64,000 bases of DNA from Slackia sp. ZJ119 (lineage in GTDB: Bacteria > Actinomycetota > Coriobacteriia > Coriobacteriales > Eggerthellaceae). The stretch covers positions 1 to 64,000 of the forward strand of contig NZ_JAAKEN010000003.1 of NCBI RefSeq assembly GCF_011039175.1. Direction: 5' to 3'. The notes under the pieces are model-generated. The model did no database searches. It was given only the letters and a program-made list of their open reading frames with translations, and had not been told where the DNA came from. Below are positions 50,944 to 58,917 of the stretch, piece by piece. The translations under genes were made by a program, and so were the position numbers. How positions within the stretch are numbered: position 1 is the first letter of the stretch; every line of letters begins with the position of its first letter.

Positions 50944-51429
50944 ATGAAAAAAGGCATCCATCCCGAGTACATGGAGTGCGTCGTCAAGTGCAGCTGCGGC
51001 AACACCTTTACCACGCGTTCCACGAAGCCTGAGCTGAAGATCGACATCTGCAGCGTCTGCCATCCGTTCTACACCGGCCAGCAGCGTTTCGTCGACACCG
51101 GCGGACGCGTGCAGCGCTTTACCGACAAGTTCGGTTCTGCGCGTGAAGCCATCGCCGCTCGCGAGGCCGAGAAGAAGGCCCAGCGCGCTGCCGAGATCGC
51201 CGCTCGCGAGGCCGAGAAGAAGGCCCAGCGCGAGGCGAAGGCCGCCGAAAAGGCCAAGCGTGCCGAGGAATTCGCCAAGAAGGCTGAAGCCGAAGCCGCC
51301 AAGGCCGCTGCTGCCGCCGCCGAGGCCGAGGCCAACGAAGCCGCTGCTGCCGTGTCTGCTGAAGACGCCGCCGCCGTTGACGCGCTCGTCGAAGCCGCCG
51401 CTGAAGCCCCCGCCGAGGCTGCTGAATAA
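50944..51429 (+). CDS. rpmE: 50S ribosomal protein L31 with long Ala/Glu/Lys C-terminal tail
   Basis: 161 aa. Residues 1-66 are a zinc-binding (C+) bL31: [28 protein letters not shown] and RVQRF. bL31 is normally 70-80 aa; here ~95 extra residues form a charged, helix-prone Ala/Glu/Lys tail with two exact copies of [17 protein letters not shown] precedes the ATG at 50944. The tail's role is unknown. The reading frame begins further upstream, but that part overlaps the leader hairpin and is not used. Confidence 0.95.
   Translation: MKKGIHPEYMECVVKCSCGNTFTTRSTKPELKIDICSVCHPFYTGQQRFVDTGGRVQRFTDKFGSAREAIAAREAEKKAQRAAEIAAREAEKKAQREAKAAEKAKRAEEFAKKAEAEAAKAAAAAAEAEANEAAAAVSAEDAAAVDALVEAAAEAPAEAAE
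51151..51232 (+). repeat. Exact 37-nt direct repeat inside the rpmE tail
   Basis: The 37 bases at 51151-51187 recur unchanged at 51196-51232, a period of 45 nt (15 codons), giving a recent in-frame duplication. Confidence 0.92.
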
Positions 51430-51451
51430 CACTCAGCGATTCCAACGAACG

Positions 51452-51487
51452 AAAGGCCCGCCCGAAACGCTTGGGGCGGGCCTTTTT
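51452..51487 (+). terminator. Terminator of rpmE
   Basis: AAAGGCCCGCCC pairs perfectly with GGGCGGGCCTTT around a 10-nt loop and continues into TT. Confidence 0.92.
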
Positions 51488-51675
51488 GCGTGCTGCGGCA
51501 GGCGTGTTGCCGGTCTTGGCGCGGGCGGCGTTTGTGTTGGGCGCCCGCACCGGCTTTCTGCTTGCGTTGCTGGCAGTATTTTTCCGTCTTGGCAACGCTG
51601 GGCCCAAACGCCGCAGGATGCGCTACCCTGTCTCCGAGGCTGTTTCGCGCCACGAATGAGGAAAGGATGCTCACC

Positions 51676-52368
51676 ATGATCGATCGCACGGCGTTTCACA
51701 AGCTTTCGTGCGGCTTGTACATCATCGGCTCGAAGGCGGGCGGGCGCTTCGCCGGCTGCGTCGTCAACACGGTTCTGCAGGTCACGTCGAAGCCGTTCCA
51801 GCTGAGCGTGACGCTGAACAAGGAAAACGCGACCACGAAGGCCGTGCAGGAATCGGGCCGGTTCACCGCGTCGGTCGTCGACGAGGCCATGGGCATGGAA
51901 ACGATCGGCTGCTTCGGGTTCCACACGAGCGCCGAGCTTGACAAGTTCGGCGAGGTCGCCCATGCGTTCGACGCGTGCGGAGTGCCGTATTTGGAGCAGG
52001 ACTGCTCGGCGTGGTTCTCGTGCCGCGTCGTCGATTCGATTGACGTGGGGACGCATATGGTGTTCATCGGCGAAGTGGAGGAAAACGGCGTGCTTGCCGG
52101 GCCCCATCCGATGACCTATTCATTTTACCACCTGGTCAAGGGAGGAAAAACCCCGCCCCGCGCCTCGTCGTACACCGGCGAGGGGTCAAGCAGCGACGTG
52201 GCGGCGGACAATGCGGCCGGTGCAAAGGCCGCGGAAGGAGCCGGGCTGAAGCACGCGTGGCGCTGCACGATTTGCGGCCACATCGAATACGTCGACGAGC
52301 TGCCGGAGAACTTCTCATGCCCGGTGTGCGGCGTGGGTCCTGAGCATTTCGAGCGGATCGAGCTGTAG
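51676..52368 (+). CDS. Flavin reductase-like protein fused to rubredoxin
   Basis: 230 aa. Residues ~1-155 form an FMN-binding flavin-reductase-like barrel (FHKLSCGLYIIGSK, GCVVNTVLQVTSKP, HPMTYSFYHLVKGGKTPP). After a Ser/Ala linker, the last ~40 residues are rubredoxin: CTICGHIEY and CPVCGVG supply the four iron ligands. Such high-molecular-weight rubredoxins pass electrons to oxygen- or superoxide-reducing proteins in anaerobes. ATG 51676 has AAAGGA 8 nt upstream; ATG 51667 is the alternative. Confidence 0.92.
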   Translation: MIDRTAFHKLSCGLYIIGSKAGGRFAGCVVNTVLQVTSKPFQLSVTLNKENATTKAVQESGRFTASVVDEAMGMETIGCFGFHTSAELDKFGEVAHAFDACGVPYLEQDCSAWFSCRVVDSIDVGTHMVFIGEVEENGVLAGPHPMTYSFYHLVKGGKTPPRASSYTGEGSSSDVAADNAAGAKAAEGAGLKHAWRCTICGHIEYVDELPENFSCPVCGVGPEHFERIEL

Positions 52369-52409
52369 GCCGGAGGTCGGCGGAAAGGATGCGGGAAAGG
52401 CGGGACGCG

Positions 52410-53345
52410 ATGACCGATCAGGCGGCGGTGCGCTGCGGCGATCGCTGGAATGATGAGTGGATGAGTCTGCAAAAGGCGCGTGGCAGCTCCGACGATGCCA
52501 CGTATTGGGACGAGCGTGCGAAGACGTACACGACGAAGGATTCCCCGAACGCCTACGTGGATGAGTTCATCGGCCGCTCTCAGCTGCGCGACGGCGACGT
52601 CGTGCTCGACATGGGCTGCGGAAACGGTGCGCTGGCGCTGCCGCTGGCGCGGGCGGGACACGCGGTTTTCGCCGGTGACTTCTCGGCCGGCATGCTCGGG
52701 CTGCTTTCGCAGCAAGCCGCCGCCGAAGGGCTTGCAGGAATCACGACTGCACAGATGAGCTGGGAAGACGACTGGACGGCGTGCGGGCTGCGCTCAAACG
52801 CGGTCGACGTCGGCTTCGCGTCTCGGTCCGTTTCCGTTCGCGATTTGCGGCAAGCCTTGCTGAAGCTTTCGTCGGTCGCGAAACGTCGCGCGTGCATCAC
52901 CATCTCGACCGGCGTCTCTCCCCGCGTCGACGAGCGCGTGCTGCGGGCTGCCGGCGTGGCGGCCTCAGATCCGCACGAGTGCGTGTTCGCGTATGCCCTG
53001 TTGGTTGGCGAGGGGTTTTATCCCCAGGTCAGCTATATAGAAAGCGAGCGGCGCGACACGTTCGCCACGCGCGAGGACGCCGTCGCCGCCTTCGATGCGA
53101 TGGTCGAGCGAGCGTCGACGCGCCCGCTTTCGCCGCAGGAGCGACGAGGGGCCGCCGAGAAGGTGCGTGCGTGGGCGGACGAGAACGTGGTGGAAAACGA
53201 CGAGGCGGGCCAGCCCGCAGGACGCGGCCAGGTGCAAGGGGCCTTCCGCCTGCGCGAGCCTCGCATCGTGCGCTGGGCGTATCTGATGTGGGAAACCGGC
53301 GGATACGACGACGAAGCGGTGTTGCGCGAGGGAAACGCCGATTAG
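52410..53345 (+). CDS. SAM-dependent methyltransferase, function unknown
   Basis: 311 aa. VVLDMGCGNGALALPLA is motif I for SAM binding, with VFAGDFSAGML as the acidic second strand. After a class I fold (~60-215) there is a ~90-residue extension with RPLSPQERRGAAEKV. The substrate is not evident. I chose ATG 52410 (AAAGG nine bases upstream) over ATG 52389, whose ribosome site is too close. The last codons, GAG GGA AAC GCC GAT TAG, align with the end of the dispersed repeat, so its C-terminus is repeat-derived. Confidence 0.85.
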   Translation: MTDQAAVRCGDRWNDEWMSLQKARGSSDDATYWDERAKTYTTKDSPNAYVDEFIGRSQLRDGDVVLDMGCGNGALALPLARAGHAVFAGDFSAGMLGLLSQQAAAEGLAGITTAQMSWEDDWTACGLRSNAVDVGFASRSVSVRDLRQALLKLSSVAKRRACITISTGVSPRVDERVLRAAGVAASDPHECVFAYALLVGEGFYPQVSYIESERRDTFATREDAVAAFDAMVERASTRPLSPQERRGAAEKVRAWADENVVENDEAGQPAGRGQVQGAFRLREPRIVRWAYLMWETGGYDDEAVLREGNAD

Positions 53346-53356
53346 CACCGTCTTGG
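53328..53356 (+). repeat. Dispersed palindromic repeat, end A, overlapping the methyltransferase stop
   Basis: GAGGGAAACGCCGATTAGCA then CCGTCTTGG aligns with end A at 59836 and with the minus-strand end of 53561-53720. The usual TAG reads GAG here, and translation runs five codons into the repeat. Confidence 0.68.
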
Positions 53357-53560
53357 CCTGCCAAGGCCGCCTGCGCCGTCCGACGGATTCAAAGTTGATT
53401 AAAAGACTCATCTTTTGAGCCGCTTGCCCGCGCCGTCGGGCCGATTTTCCGAGGGGCGCTCGTCTGTCGGGCGGATGCGCCGCGGCAATGGTTCGTTTCT
53501 GAAGAAGCGCCGCCGCCGGCCCCGCCTCGCCTTCGCCCTGCGCACGGTTGGGCTATGATG
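53357..53560. other. Gene-free spacer before the full palindromic element
   Basis: About 200 bp without a supported gene. AAAGTTGATTAAAAGACTC near 53391-53409 is a short AT-rich patch. TATGAT at 53554-53559 could be a -10 box but is far from thyX. With the repeats it makes the 434-bp gap between the methyltransferase and thyX. Confidence 0.6.
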
Positions 53561-53720
53561 CTAGGGAAACACTGACCAATTCCGCCGGCCCCGGGCCCGC
53601 ATGGCGGCGCCCGAAGGCTTCAGGCCTCGTTTGCGCACGCCGGTGCGCTCGCTCGGCCTTCAGCCCCCGGGCATCCGCCCTTCGGACCCGGGGCAAGACG
53701 GCTTTGGTCAGTGTTTCCCT
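53561..53720. repeat. Full-length dispersed palindromic element, 160 bp
   Basis: Perfect 17-bp terminal inverted repeats: AGGGAAACACTGACCAA at 53563-53579 and its complement at 53704-53720. The two arms stay largely complementary through to a central GCGCAC-GCCG-GTGCGC hairpin (53634-53649), so the whole element can fold into one long stem. CTAG begins it. No open frame of interest inside, so it would need a transposase in trans. Confidence 0.85.
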
Positions 53721-53750
53721 GGGAAAACTGACCAATTCCGCCGGCCTTCG
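53721..53750 (+). repeat. Truncated second copy of the repeat, B end
   Basis: GGGAAAACTGACCAATTCCG followed by CCGGCC repeats the left end of the adjoining element (53563-53590) with one change, in tandem with no spacer. It stops shortly before thyX. Confidence 0.8.
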
Positions 53751-53779
53751 AGGAGCGGCTCAATTTGAAACGAGGCCCC

Positions 53780-54460
53780 ATGCACGTTGAACTGCTGTAC
53801 CACACGCCCGACCCCGAACGCGCCATCGCCACGGCGGCGCGGCTGTGCTATGCGCCGGTGGGCGCGTCCGAGCTGATGGAGACCATGCCCGACAAGCGCG
53901 TGAAAAGCGTGCTGTCCACCATCATGGAAAGCGGGCATTTCTCGACGCTTGAGCATGCCAGCTACACCTTCGCGGTGGAAGGGGTGTCGCGAGCCCTCAC
54001 GCACCAGCTCGTGCGCCATCGCATCGCCAGCTTCAACCAGCAAAGCCAGCGCTACGTGGCGTTCACCGACGGGGTGGACGTGGTCGTGCCGCGAACGGTT
54101 GCGGAAAACCCCCAGGCCCGCGAGGTGTTCGACGAGGCGAACGCAGTCGTCGTGGCGGCCTATGAAAAGCTGCTCGACCTGGGCGTTCCCGCTGAAGACG
54201 CGCGGTATCTGCTGCCGAACGCGGCGGCCAGCAAGATCGTCGTCACGATGAACGTGCGCGAGCTGCTGCACTTCTTCAACCTGCGCTGCTGCAACCGCGC
54301 CCAGTGGGAAATTCGCGAGCTGGCCCACCGGATGCTTGAGCTGGCCCGTCCCACGGCTCCGTTCGTCTTTTTGGACGCGGGCGCTCCGTGCGTGTCGGGC
54401 CCGTGCCCGGAAGGGAAGATGTGCTGCAACAACCCCTATCCGCGCGTGAAACGGGGCTGA
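53780..54460 (+). CDS. thyX: Flavin-dependent thymidylate synthase
   Basis: 226 aa. RHRIASFNQQSQRY is the ThyX signature RHRxxSxNxxSxR. ThyX makes dTMP from dUMP using methylene-THF and FADH2. The Cys-rich C-terminal tail (CVSGPCPEGKMCC) is an addition, perhaps metal-binding. The ATG at 53780 has GAGG four bases upstream; a TTG at 53765 is possible. The next gene starts one base after its stop. Confidence 0.95.
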   Translation: MHVELLYHTPDPERAIATAARLCYAPVGASELMETMPDKRVKSVLSTIMESGHFSTLEHASYTFAVEGVSRALTHQLVRHRIASFNQQSQRYVAFTDGVDVVVPRTVAENPQAREVFDEANAVVVAAYEKLLDLGVPAEDARYLLPNAAASKIVVTMNVRELLHFFNLRCCNRAQWEIRELAHRMLELARPTAPFVFLDAGAPCVSGPCPEGKMCCNNPYPRVKRG

Positions 54461-54461
54461 C

Positions 54462-55901
54462 ATGGGCGAGAAACGCGAATGCGAGGAGCCTGCGGCGGGT
54501 GCGGCGGCGGACGCCGGCGAGACGTGCGCCGAATCGGCGTCTTTTGCTGCTTCTGCGGCCTCTGGAACGTCGGACCTCAAGCGTGCCTTCGCCGAAGACG
54601 GGGCGCTGAAAACCCACGTTGGCGGGCAGGCGCTCATCGAGGGCATCATGATGCGCGGCAAGTACAACTGGTCGGTGGCCGTGCGCACGCCGGACGGGTC
54701 GGTGTATGTGGAAGAGCATGACCTGGCAAGCGGCAAGGACAAGAACGGCTGGATGTACTGGCCGCTCGTGCGCGGGTGCCGCTCCATGGTCGAATCGCTC
54801 GCGCTGGGGTTCAAGGCGCTGGAAATCGCGATGATGCACGCCTTTGGCGAGGAAGACGAACCGGAGGGAGAGCGCAAGCCCGAAGCGGCCGAAAAGGAAT
54901 CCGACGCATCGGGCGATCGCTTTGAAAGTGCGTCTGAAGATCCGACGCGCGAAGTGCTTTCGGGCATGCCGAGCCAGAACCCGCAAGACTTTTCTTGGAA
55001 GAAAGACTTCGGCCGCCCTGACACGGTGATCGACGCGCTGGGCGCCCAGCGCACGTTGGAAGTGGTCAGCGAACCGGCAGCGCCAAAAGACGCGGCCTGT
55101 GCCGAGCAAGCGCTCGGCCGTCAGGGCCAGAGCGGCGTTACCAAGCAAGCGCTAGATAAAAGCACGAAAACCCAGGACAAGAAGGACTTCTTGGACGAAG
55201 AGGTCGAGTTCGGCAAGAAGGAGATGGGCCTGTCGATGGCGCTCGGGCTCGTGCTGGGAGTGGCGCTGTTCATCGTCGCGCCGGCCTTCGTCACGAACGC
55301 GATCGTGGGCGAGTACGACGCGAATCCGGTGTGGTGGAACATCGTCGACGGCCTTCTGCGCGTGGCCGTGTTCGTCGGGTATCTGTGGCTCATCGGGCGC
55401 ATGGAGGACATTCGCCGCATGTTCGGCTATCACGGCGCCGAGCACAAGACCATCCATTGCTACGAGCACGGCCTTCCGCTCACGCCGGAAAACGCCCGCA
55501 GCTTCCCGCGCCTGCACGTGCGCTGCGGCACGGCGTTTCTCATCATGGTCATGATCATCGCCATTTTCGTCTACACGGTCATTCCGGTGAACCTGCTCAT
55601 CGACGCATGGGGCGTGCCCGACGGGGCGCCGAAGCTTTTGCTCGTCATCGCCATCCGCATTCTGTTCCTGCCCGTCATCGCCGGCATTTCCTACGAGATC
55701 ACCGTGAAATGGGCAGGGTCGCATCCTGAGAACCCGCTCGTGAAGCTCGTGCTGTGGCCGGGCATGCAGATGCAGTACCTCACCACGAACGAGCCCGACG
55801 ACGGGCAGATCGAATGCGCCATCGCCGCCATGCAAAAGGTCCTCGAGCGCGAACAGGCCGAAGAGGCCAAGCAGGCCGCCGCTCGCCCGGCGTCGCGGTG
55901 A
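54462..55901 (+). CDS. DUF1385 (YqhQ-like) membrane protein with acidic insertion
   Basis: 479 aa. HVGGQALIEGIMMRG and WPLVRGCRSMVESL are the N-terminal DUF1385 blocks; MFGYHGAEHKTIHCYE and RLHVRCGTAFL are later ones. Four or five membrane helices lie between ~265 and 430. Residues ~128-245, between the N-terminal block and the first helix, are a hydrophilic Glu/Lys/Asp-rich insertion absent from short family members. Function of the family is unknown. Start at 54462, coupled to thyX. Confidence 0.85.
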   Translation: MGEKRECEEPAAGAAADAGETCAESASFAASAASGTSDLKRAFAEDGALKTHVGGQALIEGIMMRGKYNWSVAVRTPDGSVYVEEHDLASGKDKNGWMYWPLVRGCRSMVESLALGFKALEIAMMHAFGEEDEPEGERKPEAAEKESDASGDRFESASEDPTREVLSGMPSQNPQDFSWKKDFGRPDTVIDALGAQRTLEVVSEPAAPKDAACAEQALGRQGQSGVTKQALDKSTKTQDKKDFLDEEVEFGKKEMGLSMALGLVLGVALFIVAPAFVTNAIVGEYDANPVWWNIVDGLLRVAVFVGYLWLIGRMEDIRRMFGYHGAEHKTIHCYEHGLPLTPENARSFPRLHVRCGTAFLIMVMIIAIFVYTVIPVNLLIDAWGVPDGAPKLLLVIAIRILFLPVIAGISYEITVKWAGSHPENPLVKLVLWPGMQMQYLTTNEPDDGQIECAIAAMQKVLEREQAEEAKQAAARPASR

Positions 55902-55959
55902 CGGCTTCCGGGGGCTTTGCCGCGACGCGGCCTGCCAAGGGCGAGGCCGCGTCGCAAGG

Positions 55960-56000
55960 CCGCTTCTGCCGCCTGTGCAAGGCGTGGGCGGCAGAAGCGG
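55960..56000. terminator. Strong hairpin between convergent genes
   Basis: CCGCTTCTGCCGCC (55960-55973) pairs perfectly over 14 bp with 55987-56000. No T-run follows on either strand, so termination is plausible but not certain. Confidence 0.5.
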
Positions 56001-56053
56001 ACCGGACGAAAGGACGCCGCGCTGACCAGGACAAACAGACGACGTTCGACTCG

Positions 56054-56536
56054 CTATCCCAGATACCCCACGTACGGCAGGTACCCGACGTATGCCTGGG
56101 CGCTTTCGGGCACGGCGAGCGTCACGGTCTGGCCGTACGCGTCCACGGTGACGTAGCTCGGGTCATCGTACGTGGTGATCGTTCCGTCCACGCCCAGCGC
56201 ACTGCCGTCGAACGTGTTCGCAGCCACGGCGTCTTCGGGCAGCACGGCGGCTTCCCATTGGTCGATGGCCAGATCGTCCACCACCGCGTCGACGGTCGAC
56301 TCGTCCAGCCCCGTGGCGGCGGCGATGTCGGCCTTGCGGTCCTCGATGGCGCTTGCGACCTTGTCCTTCATGCCGGAGACGTCGATGGCGGCGTTGGCGG
56401 CGGTGACCTGCGCGTGGTTCGCAAGCAGCGAGAACGGGTTTTCCCAGCTGCCGATCGACGGCACGAACAGCACGAAGACGCAGCAAACGATCAAAAGCCC
56501 GATAAGGCCGAGGAACAGTCCAAGCGCTTTTTTCAT
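56054..56536 (-). CDS. Hypothetical membrane-anchored protein
   Basis: 160 aa. One N-terminal hydrophobic helix (LGLFLGLIGLLIVCCVFVLF) and an extracytoplasmic, acidic, Ala/Asp-rich body ending in a short duplication, YVGYLPYVGYLG. AAGGA lies seven bases before the chosen ATG (56536); the 38-codon upstream extension is unlikely. I do not recognise the family. It could be an exported small protein or an anchored regulator. Confidence 0.65.
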   Translation of the reverse strand: MKKALGLFLGLIGLLIVCCVFVLFVPSIGSWENPFSLLANHAQVTAANAAIDVSGMKDKVASAIEDRKADIAAATGLDESTVDAVVDDLAIDQWEAAVLPEDAVAANTFDGSALGVDGTITTYDDPSYVTVDAYGQTVTLAVPESAQAYVGYLPYVGYLG

Positions 56537-56721
56537 GAGAGGTCCTTCCAGACAAGAGGCGGACGAGCGTATCAGAAGCGTGCGACCAGCATAGCGAACG
56601 GCCGTGAAGAGCCTGTGGGCGTCCGGTAGGGCTTTGCTGTTGATGCGCACAGGGCGAAAAGGGGCGCGGCGTCAAAAAGCCCGTGAGCGGTCGGGGAAGA
56701 AGGCGCACGCAGATTCATAGT

Positions 56722-56748
56722 TGACTGAATTCGTCAGTATTATCCTAG
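56722..56748 (-). repeat. Diverged dispersed repeat at the murJ stop codon
   Basis: Minus strand: CTAGGATAATACTGACGAAT then TCAGTCA. TAG is the murJ stop. It shares the TGAC..AATT..GTCAGT core with 60964-60980. Confidence 0.65.
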
Positions 56749-58808
56749 CCGCGTCCGAGCCTGCCGGATACCTTGTGCGCCAGCGTGGACAGGAACGCCG
56801 CTTCGGGCACGCGGAACAAAAGCGCCAGCCCGAACGTCACGACCAGGCTCGCCGCTCCGCCGACGACGACGTATCCGAGCGCTTGGACGATGGACCCGGA
56901 AAGCGGGGCGAGGAAGGCCTCGAGCGCCCACAGCACGCCCGCGCCCGCCGCCGCGCCCGCCGCGCCGAACAAAAGCCCCAGCACGAAGGCCCGCACGATG
57001 CTCGACAGGCCGAACGGTCCCAGCTTCGCCCGCAAGAAGAAGAACAGGCACACGTCGGCCACCACGTAGAACGCCACCTCGGCCACGGCGATGATCTCGA
57101 TGGGGAACAACCCGGTGTTGCTTGCGCCGAGCATGGTGATGCCGATCTGCGCGGCGCCGGCCAAAAAGTTAAACCCGGCAAACACCCACATGTGCCGCAG
57201 GCTGGAAAAGATCTTCTGCAGGTAGGTGTTGACCGCATACACCGGCAGCGCGAAGGCGAGGACGGCCAAATACCCGGCGATGGCCTGCACCGATTCCATC
57301 GTGAAGGCGCCGGCGTGGTACAGCGTCACGAGCGGCAGCGAAAACACCATGAGGTAGAGCGAGAACGGCAGCATGAAGAACAGGATCTGGTTCGTGCCGC
57401 CCACCACGCCGCGCTTCACGCCTTCGACGTTGCCTGCGGCCTGCATGTCGGCCAGCTCGGTGAACATAGCCGTGGTGATGGGCACGGCCAAAAACGCGTA
57501 GGGCAGCGTGAACCACAGCCGCGCGTAGGCCAGAATGGACGGCCCGTTGTCGGCGAAGCTGTAGGACGCGGCGTTTTGCACGGACACGACGGCGAACGAG
57601 CACAGCATGACGACCACGGCCGGCACTCCGATGCCGAGCGTCTCTTTCAGCGCCGGGTCGCGCAGGTTGATGCGCGGGCGCAGCGCGATGCCGTTTCTTT
57701 TGAGCGCGGGAATCTGGATGGCCATTTGCACGAACACGCCGAGCGGGTTGCCGATGGCGATGATGAGCAGCGCCGCCTGCGGATGCTCGGGCGAAACGAC
57801 TGCGAAGGCCGCGAACGTGACGATGACGATGATGTTGTTGAACACCGGCGCAATGGACGACCACAAATAGTCGCGGTTGGCGTTGAGCAGGCCCGACACG
57901 ATGGCGCTCGCGCCGTAGAACACGATCTGCACGGCGAAGAACTGGAAGAAGAACACCGAGGTGTCCATGAGGCTTTGGTCCGAATAGAAGCTTTGCGTGT
58001 AGATGACCGCTGCCGGAAACGCGATGCAGAGCAAAGACACGATGCCGAGCAGCACGACCACGATCGTGAGCAGGTTCGACGCGTACTCGTTCGACGCGTC
58101 GCGTCCGAGCTTGCGCTTCACCGACAGATACACCGGCAAAAACGTCGTGACGATCATGCCGCCGGCCACCAGTTCGTAGAGCTGGTTGGGCAGGTTGTTC
58201 GCCACCTGGTAGGAACTGGAAAGCAGCGTGGAGCCCAGCGCGAAGGCCATGGCCCACGTGCGGGCGAACCCGGTGATGCGCGAGATGATGACGCACAGGC
58301 TGATGAGGCCGGCCGACCCGCTCACCTCGGCGACAGACCCGCTCGGCTGGGCTTCTTCGGCCGCGGCTCCGGCCGGTTTCGTTTCGGCTTTGGCGTCTGC
58401 GGTGCGGTCGACGCCCATGTGGCGCCCGTCGAGGCGGATGGCGCCGGTGCGTCCGGGAGCGGCCCAGGACATGGTCTCGCGTGACGAGCGCCGCCGACGC
58501 GGGTCGGGGGTGGACGGCTCGAAGGGATCGTGCGGCCTTGTGCAGTCGATGCCGGCGTGGCGGCCGCCCACGAAGATCTCGCCGGTTTCCGAAGGGTCTT
58601 GGCTGCGGTACACGTGCCCGCGCTCCACGTTGCGGGCGACGCCTTCCTCGTCGTGCAGGTCCTGGGGCACGGGCACGACGGACTGGGCCACGGCGGCGGC
58701 CACGGCGGTGCGGTCGATGCCGGCGTGGCGGCCGCCCACCTGGATTTCTGCCGTGGTGAGGGGTTTGGTTGTTCTGATATGTTGAGCTCGTGCGAGCTTG
58801 TCGGTCAT
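56745..58808 (-). CDS. murJ: Lipid II flippase MurJ with repeat-bearing N-terminal extension
   Basis: 687 aa. Residues ~165-680 are a MurJ/MviN transporter with about fourteen helices; conserved stretches include RITGFARTWAMA, NNLPNQLYELVAGG and the loop NANRDYLWSS. It flips lipid II to the outer face of the membrane. The first ~160 residues are a hydrophilic, presumably cytoplasmic extension with three copies of one motif: EIQVGGRHAGIDRT (21-34), EIFVGGRHAGIDCT (77-90) and AIRLDGRHMGVDRT (123-136). Typical MurJ is ~510 aa. AAAGG lies nine bases before the ATG at 58808. Confidence 0.93.
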   Translation of the reverse strand: MTDKLARAQHIRTTKPLTTAEIQVGGRHAGIDRTAVAAAVAQSVVPVPQDLHDEEGVARNVERGHVYRSQDPSETGEIFVGGRHAGIDCTRPHDPFEPSTPDPRRRRSSRETMSWAAPGRTGAIRLDGRHMGVDRTADAKAETKPAGAAAEEAQPSGSVAEVSGSAGLISLCVIISRITGFARTWAMAFALGSTLLSSSYQVANNLPNQLYELVAGGMIVTTFLPVYLSVKRKLGRDASNEYASNLLTIVVVLLGIVSLLCIAFPAAVIYTQSFYSDQSLMDTSVFFFQFFAVQIVFYGASAIVSGLLNANRDYLWSSIAPVFNNIIVIVTFAAFAVVSPEHPQAALLIIAIGNPLGVFVQMAIQIPALKRNGIALRPRINLRDPALKETLGIGVPAVVVMLCSFAVVSVQNAASYSFADNGPSILAYARLWFTLPYAFLAVPITTAMFTELADMQAAGNVEGVKRGVVGGTNQILFFMLPFSLYLMVFSLPLVTLYHAGAFTMESVQAIAGYLAVLAFALPVYAVNTYLQKIFSSLRHMWVFAGFNFLAGAAQIGITMLGASNTGLFPIEIIAVAEVAFYVVADVCLFFFLRAKLGPFGLSSIVRAFVLGLLFGAAGAAAGAGVLWALEAFLAPLSGSIVQALGYVVVGGAASLVVTFGLALLFRVPEAAFLSTLAHKVSGRLGRG

Positions 58809-58834
58809 ACAAATGCGCCTTTGCTGCTTTAAGC

Positions 58835-58840
58835 TATACT
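58835..58840 (+). promoter_or_regulatory. Candidate -10 box for nadK in the murJ-nadK divergent spacer
   Basis: TATACT 78 bp before the nadK start; no clear -35. A CGGCGGC-ACGG-GCCGCCG hairpin (58857-58874) lies between them in the leader. Confidence 0.45.
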
Positions 58841-58917
58841 CTTCTAGCGAGAAATCGGCGGCACGGGCCGCCGATGATCAGCGATTACCTATGATAGCAG
58901 GGAGAAAGAAGCCGTTC

